Source: Beta vulgaris subsp. vulgaris
Taxonomy: Eukaryota; Streptophyta; Magnoliopsida; Caryophyllales; Amaranthaceae
Length of the DNA stretch: 64,000 nucleotides
NCBI RefSeq assembly: GCF_026745355.1
Contig: NC_079205.1
Span: forward strand, 3,826,832-3,890,831
Direction of reading: 5' to 3'
Position 1 is the first letter of the stretch, and each line of letters starts with the position of its first letter. This document shows, one piece after another, positions 22,601-33,705 of this stretch. Under the pieces are notes generated by a model that ran no database searches, was not told where the DNA came from, and was given only the letters and a program-made list of their open reading frames with translations. Both the position numbers and the translations under genes were made by a program.

Positions 22601-25600
22601 GCTGGTAGGAGGCACTCTTAATTTCATTATCTGATTGTTGGAGCTTTGCTTAATGTTTCTAAACCCCCTGAACTTTCTAGTTTTTTAGATGAGCTTGAAT
22701 TTCTTTTGATATATATACGCTATCAGCTTCCTTGAGATGCATAACATGCATTTGCTTTTGCATTAACCCTCATCTTATTGTCTCTAAATTAGATTCTTAA
22801 AGACATAATATATCTCTTTCTTGAATGTTTAGTTATTGCAAATCCTTGTGTTGCTTCCTTGATGATTCTTTGATACCATTGCTGAATATTCTGCAGGAGA
22901 TGGTTGAACTTGAGGCCAGACGTGAATTTGTTAGGCAAAACGTGGAGCGTGTGTTTCTTTTCTTACTTTGTTGTTTCCCTTTTGCCTTTCTTTCTTTTCT
23001 TATCTGCTGAGTATTTGATTGTTTGTACAAAATTAGTCATGCTTTTTACGGAGTTCTTAGTGTTTCATAGTAGGTATAACCTTAACAAGTGCGATATTGC
23101 ATTCTGTAACCACATTTTGTGTTTTCTATTTTGCTTCTTTTTGGTCATTGATTACACTGAAAATAGGTGCTGAAAACTTGAATGTTTAGAATGAATGCTA
23201 TAAATTGAATTGAAATTAAATGTGGGCATATTTTAATTGGGTTAGCCTTGTTAGATTATATTTTCGGAAACCCTTTGAATTACAATATATTTTGGAGACT
23301 CAACTGTACTTGAGGATAAGGTTGTAGACGTCTTGAGCTTGTCTGTGGTGGTCATAGCCCGTATAGCACTATCTTGAATTATATACTCCTTCAGGTGATT
23401 AGTTTTTCATCATGAAGTGTGTTCTTATAGGACTCCTCATTAGATCACCTGCCATTTTTATACCAATTTATTTTCCTATTCAATATCTTGTATATGATTT
23501 ACTATTAAGTTTGTAGTCTTCTTGGTTGTATCTTTAACACGTACTCTTCATTCTCATCTCTCTGTTCAAAAGAAAACTTGGCAGCTTCCTGGGAAGGTTT
23601 CCATATCATGTCAAAGACTTCAATGCGTGAAATCCTTCATATCTGCCAACTTTGCTTTGCAACGTTAAAGATCGAACCTACTACTTGTAAAAATAATCTG
23701 AAGGTCATGTTTTAGACTAAGGCCCTAATGAACTTGGACTTTATGTAACTGCATCACTGCACGAGCTTCCTTATAGGCAGTGGGGAAAGTTTTTCATTCA
23801 TTTTTTTCCCGGTTGGCTTTTGTTTCGACTCTTGATTTCCTCTAGCTTTATTTTCTCCCCCCCCTCCCCCTTTTATTCCTTCCTAGTTCTACAGGCTTGG
23901 TTTCTCTTATTACCGATTGCTTGATCATCATGGAAGAGTTGTGTACCCTAAGGTGCGATAAGGGTATTCTTACTATACTATCATGCATAGTACGTCTTTG
24001 ACCCTTGTATCTTTTAGAAGTATGTTTTGGTTAAAAGCTCTTTTCCCTTTTATTGAAGCTCTCTTATTCTTACTAATATATACTTGAAACCTTACCAGTG
24101 TTGTGTACTTTGAATTTTTGATTCTCCGAGAAAAAGTATTTCTATCCATGAGAGGTTATTGTCTTTTTTTCTTTTATAACTTGTTTAAAACTAAACTCAA
24201 CTCCAGCATCAAGCTAATGATATTCCTTGAACGTTTATATTATAACTTACGTGTAAAAATAGAGAATTACCTGCTATGCAGTTCATCTTCCAATCTTCCA
24301 TACACATATCAGTTTTTATTATGGCTACAACTTCAACTGCACCTTTTCAACTCGGAATTGGTGGCAAACTATACATGAATGATTGTAATATATTAGATGA
24401 AGTTGCAGAATTTTGTTTTTTCTGATAGAAGTCTATTATTATTCCTTGGTATGATGTATTTATATAGTCTTCTAATCATGCAAGTGTGTTGGTGATATAG
24501 GTGCCCATAAAAAAGGTTAATGGATTCGGGGTTATATCTGTAAAGATAACTTGTCTAATAGACTCCCGCTCTATGCCTTGTTCGTTTAGTTTTTCTTCTT
24601 TATGGCCATTTTTTCTCGTGCTTGTTTGACATCAAGATCCTGTCCTGTTACACTATTGCAATATGCGTTATTGCTCAGAATTTCTGCAACATGTTTTTCT
24701 CATCATAAAGGTCTAAAGAAAGAGGAGGAAGAAAGAAGAGCTATTCAAGGCAGTAACGCCCATGCCAAGATAACTGGTAAGTAGCAGAAGCAGCCTACTG
24801 TCAATTTCGTAATGGTGGGATGTAATTGATGTTTGGTTGATGACTTGATGCAGGTAAAGTTGGAGGTCCAGATTTGCAGAGCTTCGTGTGGCAAGTACAG
24901 AGATCAGAAGGTGGTAAGTGGGCTCCTCTAATAAGTAAAATGTTTCTGCCACTCTGGTGGTAGGCCCCTTCCCCCATCCCCGGCGAAACATATGATGTAT
25001 ACTTCCTTCTTAACAATTTAGGTGTGGCCTTTTCTTTACGAAGTTTGCAACATTACTTTATTTGGTAATGAGTTCTCTTTATCTCTCTTCATTACATGGG
25101 TCCCTTTTTTATTTCTCTCACTCTCTCCTCTTCATATGCACTTCATGTTGCAACTAATCTGGAATTGAGGAAGTATTTATTTTCATTAACTCTGAAGGAA
25201 TTAGGTCTTACATTTCCAAAGATCTAAGGAGTCCAAATTGCAAATATAAGCCCCGAGTTTTGAGCTTGATTCAGCAAGCTCTCTCCAGAATCTACTCTAA
25301 AGTCTGTGCATTTATTAGTTATTACAATCATCTTCTTCTGATCCCCTCCAAGGAAAAAAGGGTCTTCTCTAAATCCCAAAATTTAGAAACTAAATGTTGG
25401 CTTCTTCTGCTCTCCCATGGATCTCTGTCCTGTAACCGCATGGCCATTATATTATCTTAATTTTCACATTCAGGCTGCAGCAACTCAGCATCTTATGTTG
25501 TATCTAGTCCTGCTGGTTACCGTTTTATGACTTCTCTGATTCTCAACAAAATTTCTTCTCCCCTTTCTTAATCTCTTTGGGTCATGCTACAAATTGAAAC

Positions 25601-27861
25601 ACATTGCTCTCTTTCCACTGTATTTAACTTGATATTCAAATCTATTTCTTTGAGTTATTTGTGTTCAATGGTTAGATGATTCTTGGGCATGAAATGTACT
25701 CCCTTTGCTTTTTACATAGATGCTCCACTTTGACTTCTGCAATATTCACATACTCTACTTTGACCATACTTTTTTACAGATTTATAAAAACCAGTGTTAG
25801 CATATAGGATATGCTGAATTTGTCTCGACATATATTTTTAAAATATCATTTTTTATAATCTTTTATTGATTGATAATTAGAGATACTAATGGTCAAAGTT
25901 ATGCATTGGGAAGTGTAAAATGAAAAATCTATTAAAAAACAGAGTGACTATTACTTATATCAATTTGCTTATTGTCACTATAGCTGGACTTTATGCCTTT
26001 AGTTTAGGACTGTTATTTTGAATGCAAATAAATAAGAAGCAAGTAAAGCCTTATTATTTTAGAGCTTCTTTTGATATTCTAACTTTGTGGTACTTATGGT
26101 GTTAGTCAAGTGGTCATCAAGCCTTAACCCACTGGTTACAGATTTTGACTATTTGCCGATGCTAAATGCAGAGAAACTCCAACAGAATTTTGTGTTAGTT
26201 GTTAGTTGAAGCCTCCTATGATGGGCTGAGTAGAACTGTTGGGGACTTGTGATAGGTTTTACCTTTCGAAATGTTGGAAAATCTAATTTGAAATTGGCAC
26301 ACACTGGACCATAACTGAGCTCTTCTGGTTGGAAAATCTAATTTGAAATTGGCATACAAGTGACCATAACGGAGCTCTTGTGATCTAAGTGCATTATAAC
26401 CCTATGTTGCTATGGTATGCGAGTTTAGAACTTTGTTCTTTTCACCTAAAAAGAATTAGATTCAGGAAATATAAGTTCAGATAAAGGCTACCAAATTTGA
26501 TTTACAACTAAAATAAACGGAGATAGAGGTCAATGAATTTAAGGTGAGGAGTTTTCATGTGATGAACAAAGTCTACTCCTATCATTCTTATGGTAACCAT
26601 TGCTTCATTTCATATATCATCAATTGCATACATAAGAAACATGTTATCTTGAAATCTAACATTTATCGTGAGGGATTGGATAATTCTTAATAGACTTTAT
26701 AAATGTCTTTTTTACAGAATCTGAAGCTCAGCCCGCATCAGAAGGTGCTGACAGTTTGAGGTGGGTAGGCGAAACTTGTATGTGAGTTTGAAATAAGTTT
26801 TTAAATTAAGTAAGAAATGAAGATTTATTCCGGCAAGCTACTCTACTCTACATTATTTTGCTCTTTTGAGATAGCTTTAAATTTATGTTAATGCATGAAA
26901 TCTAGCTGGAATTGGAATTCCGATCTTCTGCTGCTTCATTTAAATAAAAGGCTAATCTAAGTTTCAAGGCAGATGTCTTCTGACAAATTGCAAAAGTTGC
27001 TCTTTCAATGTTCCTTCTTCTGACATTGCTTCTTAAGAGTTATGGAGTATTGTGTTAATGCAACATCAGTATATTATTACTCTTAACTTTTGTTGTTTAG
27101 TTTTATAATCTTTCTTCCATGTTCTCTCTGTCTCTCTTTTTTATATCCTTCTCTTTTTTAGTTTTTTTAATGAGCGTTGGAGGTCTTTTTTTCCAAGTTC
27201 AAGTTCTATTTCTTACGGCTCTATCATTTTGAACAGATGTATTCAAAGTGAACCGGTAGAAGAGTCTCCTGTTTAATGTATTTCCCTTCCTCCTTTCCCT
27301 TCAATGGCTAAACTCTAAAGCAACTACACCTCTTGTAGTGGTTTTACTATGTGATCTTGATCGTAAACTCTCAATAGTCAAAAGTTGCAATTTTGATAAT
27401 CTGTTCTACTATTTTTTTGTTCTAGCTGTCAGGATTAATTTCATGTCATCTATGACTAGTTCTGCGTACCACTTAATGGTGCGTGTGTTGGGATGCCTAC
27501 TCATTTCAGTGTTGTGATTTGCTGATTTATGTCATAAGCTAACTATTTTGGTCCATCCAAACACTATGATCTTAGTCGACCCTGTTTGTGATTTTGCAGT
27601 GAAGGTGAAACAGAAAAAAACAACTCAGTCTCACCTCAGGAAAGACCTGAACCCCGGTTAGTTGGTAACTTAACCTTGTTCTATAAACTACTGGCTACTG
27701 ATAGCTTGATACTGATCACTTGAGAATTAGAGGAAAAGATAGATTATTCAGGCACATAATTAACCACTGGTTGTCTGTTTGGTGGTGTAATATTCAGGAC
27801 TACTGAGCCAACAGGATCAGGCTCTTCTTATAAACCTGGAACTTGGCAGCCACCATCATAG
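19654..27861 (+). CDS. NDUFAF2: Complex I assembly factor, NDUFAF2/mimitin family
   Basis: Nine exons give 187 residues: 19654-19765, 20582-20638, 20894-20946, 22897-22948, 24711-24776, 24854-24913, 26718-26760, 27600-27656, 27798-27861; all introns are GT/AG and all phases agree. The N-terminal half carries the NDUFA12-family fold (GNRYFARTEV, then RWVIFKG-DDPTSIPVEW.CWLNGQRK.APTPEE at about residues 25-75). It is followed by a charged helix (MVELEARREFVRQNVERLKKEEEERR, described in parts) and a low-complexity Ser/Glu/Pro tail ending TWQPPS. Proteins of this family help assemble mitochondrial NADH dehydrogenase (complex I). The tail and its extra small exons are typical of the plant assembly-factor paralogue, not the structural subunit. 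The donor of exon 6 could also be four bases earlier in the same phase (24910); I chose GTAAGT. Confidence 0.85.
20125..20300 (+). repeat. Possible tRNA-derived SINE in intron 1
   Basis: Within the first intron of the NDUFAF2-like gene, 'TTAGCTTAGTTGTTAAAGTC' resembles a pol III A box, and 'CCAATTTGAATCCTGTC' about 25 bp later resembles a B box. The spacing suits a SINE head. Ends and target duplications are not clear. Confidence 0.3.
21340..21660 (+). repeat. Possible solo-LTR-like sequence in intron 3
   Basis: In intron 3 of the NDUFAF2-like gene, a stretch with CTCTATAAATAG (a TATA box, about 21427), a purine-rich leader, and ATTATCAATCAAAGTTC downstream looks like the promoter and R region of a copia-type LTR. 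I could not find TG/CA boundaries or a target duplication. Confidence 0.25.
25699..25948. mobile_element. Stowaway-like MITE in intron 6
   Basis: About 250 bp bordered by TA dinucleotides. The left end CTCCCTTTGCTTTTTACATA is matched imperfectly by the right end (reversed: GTCACTCTGTTTTTTAATAG). Internal words TTTGAC and GGTCAAAG form an inner inverted pair. This is the usual 'CTCCCTCCG' class of Tc1/mariner-derived MITE. Confidence 0.65.
26274..26398. repeat. 65-bp tandem duplication in intron 6
   Basis: Two head-to-tail copies beginning TTGGAAAATCTAATTTGAAA at 26274 and 26339, each containing ACCATAAC.GAGCTCTT. They differ at a few positions. Confidence 0.75.
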
Positions 27862-28449
27862 TGGTCAAATTTCTGAATCTCCTGATTGTCGAACTGTAAT
27901 ATTCAGCTCATAATTGATGGAGTGGATGGATCCGTTCTTCATTCGTATACTCAGTTTGAGTTTTTCTTTTGCCCCTCATTTCTCTTCCGGGTGCCTCACG
28001 TTCTTTCAAATGCTGCTTGCATATCTATATGTTTTGAGTGGGGTGCAACCATGAAAGGGCTCAAGACATTAGAAAACACAGGTTCTTTTTTAGTGTCCTC
28101 TCCATTTACATGTTTCGCCCTTGTAACTTGTACGAGCATTATAAAACATACCATTTGTTGTCTTAATTCTTAGCATTTACATAATTGTATTTCAGGTGAC
28201 TCTGTATGCTTTAGTTTGCAATGCAATTTTTTCACAAAATATCAAACTGCTCATGGGTCACAATAGTTGAAGGACATTTGTGTTATTGTGTATGTACGTA
28301 TATGGGTAGTTTACTAGCTACACAGGTAAGAGATTTATCTCCTGGCGTTTGTGTATGTATGTATTTGAATTAAGATTCAGTTGTGATGAGTCCCACCGAT
28401 ATCATACTTGTTCTTGAAGCCCTGGAAGGTATAGAGCTCCCTGAGTCCA
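27862..28449 (+). other. 3' untranslated and downstream region of NDUFAF2-like gene
   Basis: T-rich, no open frame with coding bias; likely contains the 3' untranslated region. It runs into a LINE remnant. Confidence 0.45.
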
Positions 28450-30010
28450 TCAATGAGACTTTTTTTAGTCCTCATTCCTAAGGTTGATAAACCAAAATAT
28501 CCTTTTGAATTCAGGCCCATAAGTTTATGCAATGTGGTGTATAAGATTATTACCAATGCGATTGTCAATAGAATAAACCAATTCTACCACGTGTCACTTC
28601 TGTTTCTCAGGCCAGTTTTATTTCGGGTCGTCAAATTACAGATAACATTGTGATAGTGCAAGAAGTACTTCATACAATGAGGCGAAAACAAGGCTCGAAA
28701 GGTTGGCCATTAAAATCGACTTCGAGAAGGTGTATGATTGTTTAAAATGGTCCTTTATTCATGAAACGTTACATGAGATGAATTTTCCCATGATCATGGT
28801 GGAAGTCATAATGGAATGTGTTTCTTCCTCTTCTATGAGACTACTTTGGAATGGTCAACAAACTAAAGCCTTTAAGCCATCTATAGGGGTTCGACAGGGG
28901 ACCTGCTCTCGTCATACTTTTTTGTGTTATGCATGGAAAGACTAAATCACATCATTGAAGAAGCAGTCATTGAAAATGCTTGGAAACCTATCCAAGATAG
29001 CCGTGGAGGCCCTCTCATTCTAACCTATTTTTTGCAGATGATATAATGTTATTTGTGGAAGCTTCTTGTGATCAAGTTGTGATAATAGGTGAACGTCTCT
29101 AGAGATTTTGTGCAGCTTCATGCCAAAAGGTGACCTTCCCCCAAATCTAGGATGTAATTTTCTCAAAAACGTTCCAATGCAACAAAGAGAAGAAATTTGT
29201 GCCACAATGCAAATGGACATGATTGATGATCTGGGTACTTATTTAGGTATGCCAACATTAACTAGTTGTGTAACTCGCAACACTTTTAGTCATCTTTGTA
29301 AAAAGATAGATAGGAGACTCTCAGGGTGGAAGTCTAAACACTCATCCCTTGCGAAAAGAATCACTCTTGCAAAGGCTACTATAACCACCCTAGCTAACTA
29401 TTCCATGCAAACAACGAAAGTTTCCTCGCACGGTGTGTGATGATATAGATAGAAGAACAAGACGATTTATATGGGGGGTGATGAGTCACACCGTAAGATA
29501 CATACACTTGTTATCGTGGGATACTATACAACAGCCTCGTGAATATGGAGGCTGGGTATAAGATCAAAACATCAAATATATTCAGCTTTCTTGACCAAGC
29601 AAGGAGCGTGTGCTACCAGAATCGAACTCACTCTGGTCTCGTGTACTACGTCACAAATATTGCAAGGGTAGTTGTGATATTGATATGTTTAAGCCCACCT
29701 CAAGCATGTCAAATGTTTGGCAAGGAATAACGAAAAATGCTCACTGGTTGCAACAAGGTTCCCTGATTGATATTGACATAGGAAGCATACGGTATTTTGG
29801 GATCATTGTTGGGCATCTAGGATGCACGTGTTGAGGACATGTGGAAATAAGGTAATGATTGGAAATGGGAGACATTTGGTCACTTGCTTTCGTTGGAGTG
29901 TCTCAAATGATCGCATCGCACAAGCTCATTGAAAACCCAACAATAGGGGACTTGCGGTACTGGAGAGAGGCGAATAAAAGTGTGTTTTCCATCAAATATG
30001 CTTTGAAGCT
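28450..30010 (+). mobile_element. Decayed L1-type LINE, reverse transcriptase part (plus strand)
   Basis: Broken frames on the plus strand give, in order: LFLVLIPKVDKP followed by RPISLCNVVYKI (28453-28560, the start of a plant LINE reverse transcriptase); AIKIDFEKVYDCLKW (28706-28750, where the active enzyme has an invariant Asp); GVRQGT (about 28888); LGTYLGMP with SGWKSK...LAKRITLAKA (29236-29385); and WDTIQQPREYGG (about 29519-29555), where the frame shifts. Many frameshifts and stops. The 5' half (ORF1, endonuclease) is absent. Confidence 0.82.
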
Positions 30011-30574
30011 ATCACTCACATCGCTCAAATAAGGTCTCCAAGTAACACTATAGATGTCCTTTCAGGTTCGCGCTCTAGTACGATCAAACTCTTGAATTAC
30101 TTCATCAACACTATTAGGGATGCTTATTTTCAAGACACAACGCATAACAAGGTCTAAACTGATGTAGCTCTCACTATCAGACTCATAACCTTTATCAGTC
30201 AATACAATTAGGTTATGATAACTTCCTACTCTATTAACTTGCCTGACAGACATGGTTAAGGATCTACAACAAATAAACATATTTCAATAGATATACTTAG
30301 TACTCTCTCTGAATGCAATTCCCAACCATAATCAATAAGGAGTTACCACCACCAATATTGGCACTAGAATATAACAATTAGAAGGGAAGAAAAATATAAG
30401 AGAGCAGATGAGCAGGAATAGGCCGGAAGAGCTTCAAGATTAGATTGGATGAGAGTAAGTCGTCCTACTTTTGACAGGAATCCTACTTACCAATGTTGGA
30501 TGCGGTTTTGCTGTTTTTTTTTAAGATGTGAAGAAAGTCTGTTTTTAGGTGGTGGAAGGACGAGAAATGGATTC
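30011..30574. other. Spacer between two opposed LINE remnants
   Basis: Mostly unassigned. On the minus strand, 30062-30280 is open for 72 codons and is preceded by a good acceptor (T-rich then TTGTAG). The peptide includes SVRQVNRVGSYHNLIVLTD and ISLDLVMRCVLKISIPNSVDE. I do not recognise it. It may be an exon fragment or chance. Confidence 0.35.
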
Positions 30575-32212
30575 CTAGATAACTAAGTGGCCATGGGAGG
30601 TCATATTAAACTGGATAGCAATCGATGCTTTCTTAGAGTTGGGAACCTTGCAAGACAGCACTAGCGATGATTTGTGGAAATTGACAAGTTGGCCAGATAG
30701 AGCACATAAGTCGTCAAGGATTGATTTGAGCTTGTTACAAGCCGAGGATGTGGCTTTGCAAATGACAAAGCTATCATCAGTGAGCATTAGGCATGGTATC
30801 TAGTACCTCTGAGGCACAACTTTATGTCTAATCTTGAGTTTGGCTTGGCATTTTCGATTGTAAGCTTTTGGATGAGGACATCCATACAAATAATAAAGAG
30901 GTAGGGGGATAGCGGGTCCCCCTGCCTTAATAAGGTCTTCTTGCGGTTTGAACCATTTAGTAGTTTCACCATTAGATTTTACTGAGTATGATACATTGGT
31001 AACACATTCTTGGATCCATTTGATTTGTGAAACTTAAGGAACTAGAACACTGCCAAAGAAAATCTCATCCCATGCGGTCATACGCTTTCTCCACATTAAG
31101 TTTGAGTGCACACCAGCCAACCTTGGATGAAGATTTTTGAAAAATATTGACAATTTCTTGAACAATGAAAATGTTATCATGGATGGATCAATTAGGAGAG
31201 AAAGCGTTTTGCAATGGGCTTATATTGGTTTTAAGGGTAGGACATAATCTTCGGACGAGAAGCTTTAAGATAGCTTTGTAGAGAGTGTTAATAAGACTAA
31301 TCGGGTGATAGTGGTTGGGAGTTTCCGGGTTTGGTTTCTTAGGAATAAGGGTTATAATTGTATGGTTCAAAGAGGGAGGAAGCCTCCCATGGTAGAAAAA
31401 ACCTTGGATTGTTAAGCATATATCATTTTCAATATAGGGCCAATAAGCTTGGAAGAAATGGGTGCCAAAGTCGTCATTAGAGCCGGGAGCTTTGTGAGGG
31501 TTCATTTCAAAGAAGACTGTTTTGATTTCTTCAATAGAATAGGGTGTATTAAGTGTTGTAATATCGTCTTGAGAGACGATAGGTTTAACGAAGTTGAGGT
31601 ATATTACGATTTGTGTTTGAAAAGCGAAATCTTCTTTGAAGGCGTTGTGAAGCAACATTTTAAGATCTGCTGGTGAATCAATCCAGATTTCTGTATCTAA
31701 GTGAAGTCTATAGATAGAAGAGCTGGAGATTTACTTTTTCATTTTGTTATGAAAGAATTTAGAGTTGCGGCCTCCTTGCGGTAACCAAAAGGAGCATTAG
31801 TTTTTCTCTTTGAATAATTAAACGGGAAAGGTGTTGTTGAAAGATAAGATCAAAAGGTTGATCCCAAATTCTTTGTTCTATTTCTTTGATTTTGTCATCA
31901 TTATGGATGAGCTTGTTATTGGTTTGACCATATGTAACTTTAGACCATTGTTTGAGGTGTTCCTTTATGCGACTTAGTTTATGTTGGATATGGAAAAAAA
32001 CGTGAACCCCTAACGGGTTGTGACCATGTTTTGCGAACAATATTATGTAAAGTTTTGTCAAGTGACCAGTAATTATAAAATCTGGAATGATAGGTATGGT
32101 TATATTTGTCATTGGAGTCTTAGACAGAGTGGAGCATGACCGGAAACCATGAAGTTGCCAACTTGCCATAATAGGTAGTAGCTGCATAACTTGGAGACCG
32201 TGTAAAAAAGAA
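30575..32212 (-). mobile_element. Decayed L1-type LINE, reverse transcriptase part (minus strand)
   Basis: Reading right to left: a pre-RT region with WSKVTYGQTNNKL and QLHGFRS fragments (32210-31759); then FFEMNPHKAPGSNDDFG, TIITLIPKKPNPETP and HPISLINTLYKAI (31658-31188); LLRQGDPLSPYLFII (about 30930-30890); and TDDSFVICKATSSAC with LSGQLVNFHKSS (30784-30660), the catalytic F/Y-A-D-D region, here LTDD. Several frame breaks, so it is dead. It lies tail to tail with the plus-strand LINE at 28450-30010. Sequences differ enough that they are different LINE lineages. Confidence 0.85.
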
Positions 32213-32577
32213 ACGAGCACTATATTATGGGATAGAGGGAGTATATGTTACATGCCGTAAATCAGCCATACAAAAACTACCCTGTTGTTACTCCATTTTC
32301 ACCGTCTTCGTTCCAGTTCCACCCTAGCTTTTTGTTCCATCTTTGTCCAACATCTTCCTTAATCCTTCACTCCAAACTTCAAAGTCCAAATTAACTGCTT
32401 CAATTTCTCCTGCAATCTCGACAAGAGAATTCCTACTATTTGCTCTCCTGGTATGCTACCCAATTTCTCTACAATAATACTCAAGTTTACATTATATTAT
32501 AGCACATTAACACTATTTCAGCGCATTCACTTTGTCAATCACTTGCTTGAATTTTGTCTTTCAATTTTACAAAGATT
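32213..32577 (+). promoter_or_regulatory. Upstream region and leader of plastid gamma-subunit gene
   Basis: Sits between the LINE and the start codon. 32228-32250 (GATAGAGGGAGTATATG) looks like one end of a Stowaway-type MITE. The rest is pyrimidine-rich (CTTTGTTCC, CTTCCTTAATCCTTCACTCC), as is common in plant leaders. No clear TATA box was seen. The promoter must lie mostly within or beyond a transposon remnant. Confidence 0.4.
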
Positions 32578-33705
32578 ATGTCTTTCTCTTCGAATCCCAT
32601 ATTTCGGGTACCATCAAATCCTTCAATTGACCCTAAATCCTCAGTTTCTTTTGAAACAAAATTCAACCCACTTCATCAATCACCCAGTTTATCAAAACCC
32701 ACTTCTCGATTTCAAATTAATTGTACTATTCGAAAGATTAAAGAAAGAATTAATACTGTAAAGAACACCCAGAAAATTGCAGAAGCCATGAAACTTGTGT
32801 CTGCTGCTAAAGTTAGGAGAGCTCAGGAAGCTGTTATAAATGGCAGACCATTTGCTGAGGCTTTAGCTGATATGTTATACAATATCAATGAAAGCCTTCA
32901 ATTAGAAGATGTAGATGTTCCTTTAGCTAGTGTTAGGACTGTTAATAAAGTTGCCCTTGTTGTAATTACTGGCGAACGAGGGCTTTGTGGTGGGTTTAAC
33001 AATGCAGTTATTAGGAAGGCTGAATCTAGGATACTAGAATTGCAAAAACTTGGGTTAGGTTATACTATCATAAGTGTTGGTAAGAAGGGCAATGCTTATT
33101 TTTCGAGGCGGGTGCCTTATGTGTCTGTGGATCGATTTGTGGAGGGGGAAGGATTTCCAACTACGAAAGAGGCGCAGACGATTGCTGATGATGTTTTTTC
33201 TCTATTTGTGAGTGAAGAGGTTGATAAGGTTGAGCTATTGTATACAAAGTTTGTGTCATTGATTAGGTCTGATCCTGTGATTCATACCTTGCTTCCTCTT
33301 TCGCCAAAGGGGAAGGTCGTTGATGCTTATGGGAATAGTGTTGATGCATTGGAAGATGAGTTCTTTAGGTTGACAACTAAGGAAGGAAAATTAGCTGTTG
33401 AAAGACATAAAGCTGAGAAAAAGAAGCAAGAAGTGCAGCCTCTTTTGGATTTTGAGCAAGACCCAGTTCAGATTATTGATGCTATGATGCCTCTATATCT
33501 TAACAGCCAGATACTGAGAGCATTGCAAGAGTCATTGGCAAGTGAGCTTGCATCGAGGATGAATGCGATGAGCAATGCAACTGATAATGCTGCGGAGTTG
33601 AAAAAGACGTTATCTATTGCTTATAATAGAGAAAGGCAGTCGAAGATTACTGAAGAGCTTTTGGAGATTGTTGCTGGAGCTGAAGCTCTTATACCATTTG
33701 ATTAG
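32578..33705 (+). CDS. ATPC: Plastid ATP synthase gamma subunit, redox cysteines absent
   Basis: Intron-less, 375 residues from the ATG at 32578; an in-frame TTG at 32554 gives a longer frame but is not a likely start. Residues 1-48 are Ser/Pro-rich with few acids, a plastid transit peptide. The mature protein opens TIRKIKERINTVKNTQKIAEAMKLV, the N-terminal helix of F1 gamma. It has the ERGLCGGFN motif and the plant-specific insertion, and ends with the C-terminal helix (LYLNSQILRALQESLASELASRMNAMSNATDNA) and IVAGAEALI. The rotor subunit couples proton flow to ATP synthesis in the thylakoid CF1. In the regulatory loop, where light-controlled gamma subunits have two cysteines six residues apart (GEICDINGTCVDA), this protein has Val248 and Ser254. 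Overall resembles the second plant isoform (ATPC2). Confidence 0.93.
   Translation: MSFSSNPIFRVPSNPSIDPKSSVSFETKFNPLHQSPSLSKPTSRFQINCTIRKIKERINTVKNTQKIAEAMKLVSAAKVRRAQEAVINGRPFAEALADMLYNINESLQLEDVDVPLASVRTVNKVALVVITGERGLCGGFNNAVIRKAESRILELQKLGLGYTIISVGKKGNAYFSRRVPYVSVDRFVEGEGFPTTKEAQTIADDVFSLFVSEEVDKVELLYTKFVSLIRSDPVIHTLLPLSPKGKVVDAYGNSVDALEDEFFRLTTKEGKLAVERHKAEKKKQEVQPLLDFEQDPVQIIDAMMPLYLNSQILRALQESLASELASRMNAMSNATDNAAELKKTLSIAYNRERQSKITEELLEIVAGAEALIPFD

Noticed and set aside
23860..23885. C-run and T-rich segment in intron 4 as a possible assembly junction
   Set aside because: Simple-sequence stretch within an otherwise continuous intron; exons either side join in phase.
32554..32577. Longer gamma-subunit frame starting eight codons upstream
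   Set aside because: The upstream codon is TTG, not ATG; the ATG at 32578 gives a normal transit peptide.
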